DNA of 64,000 nucleotides, taken from positions 1,968,319-2,032,318 of the forward strand of contig BCHH01000006.1 of assembly GCA_001599595.1 (NCBI GenBank), in the 5' to 3' direction. Made by a program: the position numbers and the translations under genes. Below, piece after piece: positions 56,167 through 64,000 of this stretch. The stretch comes from Beverwykella pulmonaria (lineage: Eukaryota > Ascomycota > Dothideomycetes > Pleosporales > Melanommataceae). Below the pieces are notes generated by a model. That model had not been told where the DNA came from. It did no database searches and worked only from the letters and a program-made list of their open reading frames with translations. Position 1 is the first letter of the stretch; each line of letters begins with the position of its first letter.

Positions 56167-56622
56167 TGCTTTCTTTTTCTTTTTTTGGAAAGATATATTA
56201 GGCAGGGCTATACTTGTGCAATACTGATGTAAATAAACCAAATGCGAAGACAACATATGACGGCTGGCAGCAAACCAAGTGTGTTTGCGTGGATGTGAAT
56301 GTATATGAAGAAACTCGGCGGTGCATCGCAAATGCCTCCAAGAGAGTCGCTTAGTAATCGGCTCATTTCTCAAGTTCGCAAGTTGAGAAGCTCCAAACTT
56401 CACCGCCAGCGTCAGCCAGGACAGCGCATCTCGCACACATCTTGACCGCTCCTGCCGCCGGGAAACCGACGAACATGCCCGTCAAGTAGACACTGTCCCA
56501 GAGCTCTGCGCTCTTAGTTTCTTCTCGCCTCTCCTCGCGCACTCAAAGGTTGCCCAAACTGCGCCAGTCCCCGTCACTCACGCATCAGAGAGCTAACGCG
56601 CCTTAGCACCGAGCTGGCCCTC
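56167..56622. other. Short intergenic region
   Basis: This separates the SDR from the ZZ/EF-hand gene on the same strand. A T-rich run at 56170-56186 probably lies in the SDR 3' UTR. The second half is the likely promoter and 5' UTR of the next gene. Confidence 0.5.
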
Positions 56623-59600
56623 ATGACGAGCTCGCCGTCCTCGCTCTCCCGCTACCGCCCTGCTATTCTGGTCCTAACCGGTGCGGCCGCCGCGTACACG
56701 GCGTACCTCATCTACAGCAGCCTTCACCCTCCCCCTCCGTCGGGGCAGCTCCACCGAAGCAATGCCGTCCGAAGACCCAACCATCGCCAGAACCTCGCGC
56801 ATACCATCCACAACCTGCAGCAGCACGCCCATTCCCTGGGCGAGTTCGACTTCTTCGGAACCCCTGTAGGCCTCGACGCCCGCCACCTCGTATCGATTGG
56901 AGAGTTACGCGACATCGCTCACCAGTCCCAACCCAGCGCAAGCCCGGAGCTGGTAGAGACTCTGATCGCTCAGCTCTACGACACCTTTCTCGACCGTCTG
57001 CTTGCCCTGACCTTCCCCAACCGGGCGTTGTCGCAAACTGAGACAGATGCGGTGACGAGCTGGCTTGCGCCCCAAGTTCCTGACCAAGCAGCACTCACAC
57101 AGGCTCTGCAAAGACACGGAGGAAGGTTTCGTCGAGGAGGAGCGCATGTAGGCATCAACGATGATGGAGGGGAGAGCATGGCACCTACGGAACTGTCATG
57201 GGGAAGTGAGGATGACTCTGAAGAGGATGGAATAGACCCAGAGGGACAGACGCTGCAGCGAACCTTGTACCACATTGCTGAAGATCGAGCACGGCAGGAG
57301 GGTGTCATTCACCGTGGCATAACCTGCAATGGTTGCGATACCAAACCCATCCGTGGCACCAGATGGCGATGCGCCAATTGCCCTGATTTCGATCTCTGTT
57401 CTGACTGCGAAGCTACCAATTCCCACATCAAGACGCACATCTTCTACAAGATCCGGGTGCCCGCGCCCTACCTTGGGTTACCCAAGCAAGAGCCCGTATA
57501 TCCTGGTCGTCCACACGTGATGAGCCCGTCCATTGGCACCGCCATCAAGAAGCGTCTAGTCTCACAGACCAAAATGGAAGCAGAGGAGATTGAGGCATTG
57601 TGGGATCAGTTCACATGTCTTGCTGGCACCGAGTGGGAATCGGATCCGAATAACATTGGCTGGGCGGTCGATCGACGCGCTTTCAACCAAGCCTTCGTTC
57701 CCCGATATTCGTCCTTCATATCAGCCCCAAATCTGATATACGACCGCATATTTGCTTATTACGACACCGATCACAACGGCATGATTGGCTTCGAGGAGTT
57801 CATAAAGGGACTGGATGGCATGCACTCTCGTGACCCGCGGGTGAAGCTCAGAATCGTATTTAATGGATATGATGTTGATGGCGATGGTTATATTTCTCGG
57901 AAAGATGTTTTGCGAATATTCAGGGCTTACTATGCCATTGAAAAGGAGGCTACTCGGAACTACCTTGCTGAGACCTCGGAGGAGCTTTCTGTTCGTGGCG
58001 CTCTGGAAACCATCCACTCGAGCCAGCCCTTAGGTTCCGCGTTTACCCAGAACAGCATTCCAGCCCAGAATCCCTCTAATCTACGTCTGTTGGGAAAGTT
58101 GCCTGATGATTCGAACAGTCAACCTCCCATCTTGTACGAAGATCATCAAGATACGGCGAACCGAGAGGACATTCTTCGGACCACTGACCCAAGATATCCC
58201 ATCCAGGAGACACTTCATAATTCAATGCATCACACCCCGAATGGGCAACGCGAACAAGCAGTGAGGAACAGATGGGCTCGAAGACAATTCTATATTGATG
58301 AGGAGGAAGGTCTAGCTCGGCCTCAAGGAGTTGAGGATACTCCGCCTGCTTCAGACCACGAGGAGCAAACAGATGCAGATGCAGGCGCTCCACCATCATC
58401 GGAACAGGAACGCCCGCGGGGCTCACGTTCATCTTCCAGGGTGCGGTTCCAGGATCATGTTGATATGGAGACTCGTTCAAATGCTTCAACTTCCTCTCGG
58501 CCTATTGGAGAACGATGGGGCGGCTACGAAATCCCTGAGCCGGAGAAGGACCTTGGAAAAGAAGTACTCTATCAGATTACACAACAGGCTTTCAACGAGC
58601 TACTCAATCCGCTATTCCAGGAGAAGGAAGATAATGCCATGGATGCCTTTGCCACGCGTGCAGAACGACGTAAACTTGCTGCCGAGATTGATAAAACGAT
58701 AGAAGAATACAAGCTCGAGAAGGATCTTAATAGAACAGTTATCGCTGTTGGTACTTTCCGATACGCCAAGTGGGTGGTTGACACCGTTACGCGGAACACG
58801 GATGTCACGAAAGAGCTATTGGAGGGAATGAAGAGCTCACAGCTGGGTCGAGCCGATGTGGAAAAAAAACTCAATGACATCTTTGCGGTGACCGAGAAGG
58901 ATATCGTTAATTTGTCGAAAAATTGGCCGGATAATTGGGAGCCAGACGAACTGCACATGTGGAACGCAAAACTTTGCAGAATGCAACTTCAACGCGAGTT
59001 AGTCGACGCTATCCTTGGTCTGGCTACCCTATTCCAATGGCTACCGCCTCAGGCAGTACCCGAAACTGCACCAAAAGCGCCGTCACCTGCCCAGGGTGTA
59101 AAAAAGCCAACCCAGGATAACGAACGGATACCCGACCGTGATCCTACGTGGCCCCAGTTCCGACCAAACTCATTAGTCGATGTCCACTCGAGCTCTTTCC
59201 CCGACGACCTCCTCGCTCACAGCGATTTCGGCGAAACATCATCGAGCTCCGACACCTCTGTAGAGTTCATGCTCTACGCCGAAGAAAACGGCCCCAAACA
59301 CTACACCCGCCCCGATGGTCCGTTCTTTATCGCCCAAGCACAAGAAGCCGACGACTCCAGCTTCGAAGACGAAGAAGCCCAAACCTCACTCCATCACACA
59401 ATGCATCTCAACCCAACAACCTCCGCTCCCGCCGACGCACCTCCCCAACCCCGACGGTCTCTCACGCCACCACAAATTCGTAGCCTCTCTCCTACTTCTC
59501 CCAACCCCCCAACTTCCTTACCTCCCCCTCCCCCTCCCCCACCCCCGGTACACGAACCGCACACGCACACCAACGACCCGAGCATCTACCTTGTCTGGAT

Positions 59601-59886
59601 TGACACTGATACCCTGACCCTGCACGCAGAGCCGCAAGCCGTTTCGCACTTCATGCCCTGGGAGAAGGACAGCACGTACAAGCCTCTCGAACGCAAGATT
59701 CGCCGCGAAGCAATGAATCCAGAGTCCCCGCTTCATATAACGATGCTGGCGAGTTTGGGTACGGTGGAGAGAGAGATTTGTGAGAGGAAGGGAAGTGGGT
59801 TGCTCAATTTTGAGGAGTTTGAGGAGTGTATGAAGGAAGGCAGGTTGAGGTTTTTGGAGAGTTGGATGGATTGGGTGAGTTTTTGA
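56623..59886 (+). CDS. Membrane-anchored ZZ-type zinc finger and EF-hand protein
   Basis: This is a single exon of 1087 residues. A hydrophobic segment at residues about 13-32 (AILVLTGAAAAYTAYLIYSSL) is a probable membrane anchor or organelle-targeting signal. A ZZ zinc finger spans about residues 235-275 (CNGCDTKPIRGTRWRCANC, DLCSDCE). Two canonical EF-hand loops follow, from Asp381 (DTDHNGMIGFEE) and Asp417 (DVDGDGYISRKD). The middle is acidic and disordered, then helical. A Pro run of about nine residues lies near 59521-59548. The C-terminus has a third, degenerate EF-like segment (GSGLLNFEEFEECM). It is probably a calcium-responsive membrane-associated scaffold; orthologues are common in filamentous fungi, but the function is unstudied as far as I know. 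Confidence 0.8.
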   Translation: MTSSPSSLSRYRPAILVLTGAAAAYTAYLIYSSLHPPPPSGQLHRSNAVRRPNHRQNLAHTIHNLQQHAHSLGEFDFFGTPVGLDARHLVSIGELRDIAHQSQPSASPELVETLIAQLYDTFLDRLLALTFPNRALSQTETDAVTSWLAPQVPDQAALTQALQRHGGRFRRGGAHVGINDDGGESMAPTELSWGSEDDSEEDGIDPEGQTLQRTLYHIAEDRARQEGVIHRGITCNGCDTKPIRGTRWRCANCPDFDLCSDCEATNSHIKTHIFYKIRVPAPYLGLPKQEPVYPGRPHVMSPSIGTAIKKRLVSQTKMEAEEIEALWDQFTCLAGTEWESDPNNIGWAVDRRAFNQAFVPRYSSFISAPNLIYDRIFAYYDTDHNGMIGFEEFIKGLDGMHSRDPRVKLRIVFNGYDVDGDGYISRKDVLRIFRAYYAIEKEATRNYLAETSEELSVRGALETIHSSQPLGSAFTQNSIPAQNPSNLRLLGKLPDDSNSQPPILYEDHQDTANREDILRTTDPRYPIQETLHNSMHHTPNGQREQAVRNRWARRQFYIDEEEGLARPQGVEDTPPASDHEEQTDADAGAPPSSEQERPRGSRSSSRVRFQDHVDMETRSNASTSSRPIGERWGGYEIPEPEKDLGKEVLYQITQQAFNELLNPLFQEKEDNAMDAFATRAERRKLAAEIDKTIEEYKLEKDLNRTVIAVGTFRYAKWVVDTVTRNTDVTKELLEGMKSSQLGRADVEKKLNDIFAVTEKDIVNLSKNWPDNWEPDELHMWNAKLCRMQLQRELVDAILGLATLFQWLPPQAVPETAPKAPSPAQGVKKPTQDNERIPDRDPTWPQFRPNSLVDVHSSSFPDDLLAHSDFGETSSSSDTSVEFMLYAEENGPKHYTRPDGPFFIAQAQEADDSSFEDEEAQTSLHHTMHLNPTTSAPADAPPQPRRSLTPPQIRSLSPTSPNPPTSLPPPPPPPPPVHEPHTHTNDPSIYLVWIDTDTLTLHAEPQAVSHFMPWEKDSTYKPLERKIRREAMNPESPLHITMLASLGTVEREICERKGSGLLNFEEFEECMKEGRLRFLESWMDWVSF

Positions 59887-60320
59887 GGAAGAGAGCTGAC
59901 ATTTACGGAAATGTGCCTGGGTTGGGTTATGTAAAGGCGCTTTAGGATGTGGCTGGTATGTGGGTTACTTCGTGCAATTCGATGATTGACTTGCTCGTTT
60001 CATATAGATGCGAGGGCTTTAGGGTGACTAGGAGTATGGCGGATCTCACGCTGCATCATCGAGCTCGATGGCGATGGCGACGTTAACCTCGGACTTTCTG
60101 GGGTAAGGGTTGTGCATTGGAGGCGTTGGGCATGCATCACGCAGGGAGTGCCTGTGATACAGACCACTGTTGAAACGAATACTTGTACAATAGAGTAAGA
60201 TGGATTCTGGGCTTGGATTGGACTCGGATGGGGAGTATGATGTTATGCCACTGGTGCAGATAACTTTATAAAAGTCCTGCATCTTGTACTGAAGCTGTTT
60301 CTTCTCACTGCATCAACTAA
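59887..60320. other. Convergent intergenic region
   Basis: This is a gap of about 430 bases between two convergent stops. It should contain both 3' UTRs. No gene, hairpin or repeat was singled out. Confidence 0.5.
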
Positions 60321-63300
60321 CTATGATGTGATAGTAAATTCAATACGGATGGTTTCCATGCCCACGCCGCATATCAAGATTTTCGTTGCATTTCCTCCAT
60401 TTTCATTTGTACCTTGTTGCGAGGAATTGAGAACAGTCATGCTTGATACGTCGGCCACGTTTGTCTTTATCTTTTGCACGCGTATGATTTCCAAAGAATC
60501 CGCAGATGTCGATGCCAGATCGCGGGCAGCATGGTAAGCAACACCCCATACTCGCACCCACTGATCGTTGCCAGACGTCACTACGAAGATCTCAGACCCG
60601 TGTGTGACTACTACGCACGTTGTGACCGCAGAGGCGTGCGCACGGACTAGTATGATCGGTGGGTGTGCGGGTTTGTGCTGAGATGCTTCCTCTGCGGCAG
60701 AGGATGGCGCGGCGAGAAGGAAGGATAGACTTCCGTCATCACCGCCTGAGATTAGCAGCGTTTTCTTTGTATCGAGGGTGAGCGAAGTCAGGACTTTGGA
60801 TGTGGATTGATGGATGCGCGTTGGGTGGTTCCAGGTCAGCTTTCCCGTGGGCGAGGAGGAATGCGAATGGGGTGGGAGAGGCCAGAAGACGGCGTGTCCG
60901 TCTGTGCCGGTTGTGAGGATTGTAGTGCGCGAGAGGAAAAGACATTGCGTGAGGCTGGATGTGAAGTAGACTCCTGTGAAGAGGGTGGTCCAGGGCGTTG
61001 GTGAGGTGGGTGTATATTTGGATATCTGGGTGTCATCAGAATCAAGCCTTGTTGATAATAGTACTGAGAGAAGAGGTGGAAGGAGAGAGTGTGGTACGTA
61101 CCCTGATCGTCGAATCCGAAAACACCATCGCAATAACGTATCCTTCTTCACGTCTCCACGTATCAAACGACATGATCCTTAAATCTTCAAACTCGCTCTC
61201 GGGCACACAAACGCTCTCACACACGACTCCCACTCCCAGCTCATCCGGCAATATCCTCACTCTCCAAACATAGAACTCCTCGCAACCGCCGCTGCTGAAC
61301 AGATACTCTCCGTCATCTGACCATTGCAAGTGCTGTATGCCTGTAGTGTGTTTACTCAATGTACGTCGACAGACGAAATCGTTGGCAGAGTATGAAAAGA
61401 TCTTGATATCGGTGTCTTCGGCGCCGGTGGCGATAAGCTGTTTTGAAGGTCCATTGGGGGATTTGAAAGTGCAGCTAGCAACGGCTTTGATCTCCCTTCC
61501 GTGCCCACCTGATCGGATTACTTGGTGGTTTGGTCCGAGTTGAGAACACACATGCATACTCGATGCCCTAGTCCAGACCAGCGTTCCACCGCCTTCCTCT
61601 GAGGAATGGGGTTGAAAAGCCCAACTCCGGTGCGCACCACCGGCGTCCACACTCATGATTTCTTCCTCTGTAGTGGTGTCGTATAGCACGAACTTTGTGC
61701 TTGAGAAGCCGTAGACGGTGAGGTGCGAGTGATGGTAGTAGAGGCCTTCGATGTTGGAGCCAAAGGGGAGCGCGAGGTGGTGGACTAGTGTGGTGGTAGT
61801 TGGTGAGGTGAGATTAAGGGTGTGGATGGCGAGGCTGCCATCGCGGCCAGCGGAGATGAGGTAGCCGATTAGTAAGGGGGTTATTGAGAAGAGGAAGGAA
61901 ACGCATGTGACTGTTTCTTTGCCGTGAACGTGGGGGATAATTTGGAGAGGGGAGGCTGTGGATTCTGACGTGGGATTGGTGTCCTGGTTTCTAGATGTAG
62001 AGTATATTGCTACTGATCCTTTTCGGAAACCAAGAACAATGTAATCGGCCTCGGATGAAGTGGTAATGTACTCCATACTCGTGATAATGACGCCAGTGGT
62101 ACTCTCTGACAACGGTACGGTGATAACTTTCGACACTGCTGGTTCTTCGACATTCGTTAGATCGATGTGCAGCAACTGTGCTTCTTTTTGTCCCAACAAG
62201 GTGACCAGTAGATATTTATCAACCGCAAACATACTCCCAACTTTGCCTTTAACAGTGTGAATCTTTTGTAGGCAAAATCTGTCTTTCTGGTAGATGTAGA
62301 TGTCGCCTCGGGAGCCAGCAACATAGCCTATCCCAAGCGAGATTTCCCCTGCACAGACTGAATAGCCAGATAGCTCTTCTAGGTGGTCGATGAGTCTTGA
62401 TTGGGAGATACTGTTATTACTGATATATTCTGGGTCCAGGTAACCGAGATACACCTTCCCTAAGTTTGTTGTAAGGAGGAAAGAAGAGCTATCGACAAAG
62501 CTGTAGCTTCGAAAAAATTCAGCCATCCGAGATGATTTGTGGGCTGGTAACGCCTCTTGTGAACGAAGTGCAACTGGAGAGCCGTGCGCCATCAAAGCGA
62601 CATCTTCCACAGTATATTCATTAAAGGCGTGGTTGGAAGTGGGAAGATTGAAGAGGGAACGGGCGGTAATCTTGCTGTCTGCCGCACCACAAACCACATG
62701 CTGGAACTCTGATGTGGAACCGCAAACTGTGACAGACCAGATATTCTTGCCGCTGTGGTAAGCTGCAGTACTGATCTGCAGGAAATTGAAGAACGGCGAT
62801 TCGGTTTTCGAGTCAAAGACCGAGTCTTTCGATGTCAGACTCCACACACGGGACGTTGCGTCTTCTCCAGCTGATAGCAGGAAGTGACCGGATATAGAGT
62901 GCTGTGAGTCAAGGAACTGGACAGCCCAGACCCGAGATATGTGTCCCCATCCTGTTGCTAAACAACTTGCGCCCGAATGTGTTGCATCGAAGGCGCTATT
63001 ACTGAATCCAGTGTGCCGCGTTCTTTGCGTATCAAAATCTTCGTTCTGTACAGCTGCTTCCTCTCCGGCATCTGCCAAGATCGTGACGTCCCAAATTTTG
63101 ATCGTTCGATCATCACTGCAACTTGAGAGGAGACGCCGATGCCCTCTTCCAGGGATACATTCCAGTTCTTTTGAGATCTGGACACCAAATATGGATCCTT
63201 CATGGCCGAGGAACACTCGATGAATACGGGCATGGGGACCTGTGATAGGATTTCGTGCCCAAGACCAGAAAATAATTTCTCCAAATGCAGTACCTGCAGC

Positions 63301-64000
63301 GATGAGAATATGGTCGAGGGTGTCCCATAGTAGGTGTGCGGAGTACAGAATGGATCGAGTACTTGATGTGAGTTCGGAGATGGAGATGCCTAAGGGCGGA
63401 CTAAATTGAAGGAGGTGTGAGTGGAATTTGCCTTTGAACTGCTGTAAAGCCTTCGAATACAACAAGGCAAAAAATGAAAACGGAATGAGAAAGGGCCGTT
63501 ACCTTTCTGAGGCGTCATTTGGGTCTGGACATTCAATAGTCAGCTCGAGAAGCGCATTATGCGCTGTTACAACAGCACAAATTCCGATTATCAATGGTGA
63601 AGCTTCCCGAGCATGGCCCGGTCCCCAGGACAGATCAAATATCCAGTCAGAAGTCTTTACAATTGAAGATACATGCACGACATTGAGGTTGGACACAGTG
63701 CCACTGTTCGAGGCATAAGTGATTGCAAGGGCACGTATGAGCTTCCCTCCCCAGCAGACGATGATCACATGATCGGAAGTGTCAGGCTGAATAGCTAATC
63801 CATGGATGCTTTGGGATGTGAAAATTCGCGTGGAAGTGAGAAATGCGAAGCTTTTGTCTCTGCTGCTGTAGAAGCGCACAAATGGTCCTTCTGCGGCGAC
63901 GAGGAGAGAACCGCAGGAGGCCAAAGCTGTCACCGGGACCCGGGTGCATTCATGCTGCTCTCATTAGTTCGCATCTTCCGAATTTTGGAGAGACACTCAC
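60321..64000 (-). CDS. WD40 protein, WDR6/RTT10 homologue, 5' partial
   Basis: Visible exons are 63503-63954, 61102-63400 and 60321-61025, all in phase. An intron at 63955-64000 (GTGAGT..CAG) reaches the window edge, so the first exon lies outside. About 1150 residues are present. Successive WD repeats include GTAFGEIIFWSW, GHEGSIFGVQ, LLSSCSDDRTIKIWDV, HFLLSAGEDATSRVWSL and IATGAEDTDIKIFSY; the start ASCGSLLVAAEGPFVRFY and the FKSPNG..QLIATGAED region match WDR6-type proteins. In yeast the homologue (Rtt10/Trm734) partners the methyltransferase Trm7 in 2'-O-methylation of the tRNA anticodon loop; Rtt10 is also linked to endosomal recycling. Family assignment is good; specific function is transferred from yeast. 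Confidence 0.8.

Overview
The window is nuclear DNA of a filamentous ascomycete (Pezizomycotina). Genes are split by many short introns (37-217 nt) with GT..AG ends and CTAAC-like branch sites. Fungal-specific families are present: ATG28, ATG15, DUF4246, DUF7703, the AAA-ATPase-like family and a PNP-NACHT-ankyrin NLR. Protein flavour is suggestive of Leotiomycetes, but that placement is inference. About 18 genes, one clear pseudogene and several decayed repeats can be supported. All exon coordinates were worked out by hand from splice signals and reading-frame phase.

Layout. 1-5.5 kb is a decayed, repeat-rich left edge: the 3' part of a truncated AAA-ATPase-like gene, a 3 x 48 bp tandem repeat, an interspersed repeat, a DUF4246 pseudogene with many frameshifts, and GC-rich tandem repeats. 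5.5-16.7 kb holds secreted and metabolic accessory genes: a large secreted protein with a suspected frameshift, a secreted HExxH metallopeptidase, a DUF7730/F-box-like protein, and a flavin monooxygenase with an NTF2-like N-terminus. 16.9-20.9 kb holds an extracellular intradiol dioxygenase and the vacuolar lipase ATG15. 20.9-23.4 kb is a second decayed island with minisatellites and a Ty1-copia RNase H relic. 23.4-45.9 kb is mostly housekeeping or conserved: a VIT-VWA protein carrying RNA-polymerase-II-CTD-like heptads, two coiled-coil or unknown proteins, a DUF7703 membrane protein, a DUF885 metallopeptidase interrupted by an in-frame TAG, ribosomal protein uS5 and ATG28. 46.6-50.5 kb carries an NLR-type gene with nearly identical ankyrin repeats broken by an assembly gap. 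50.7-64 kb is dense and conserved: alpha/beta hydrolase, amidase, SDR, a ZZ/EF-hand membrane protein and a WDR6/RTT10-like WD40 protein running off the right edge.

Functional links are modest. ATG15 and ATG28 are both autophagy genes but lie about 24 kb apart. The monooxygenase and the dioxygenase are adjacent oxidative enzymes, but no core biosynthetic enzyme is present, so no secondary-metabolite cluster is claimed. The most interesting items are the PNP-NACHT-ANK receptor with its homogenised repeats, the CTD-like heptads in a VIT-VWA protein, the apparently intact metallopeptidase with a single internal stop, and the repeat shared by the 5' flanks of two unrelated genes.
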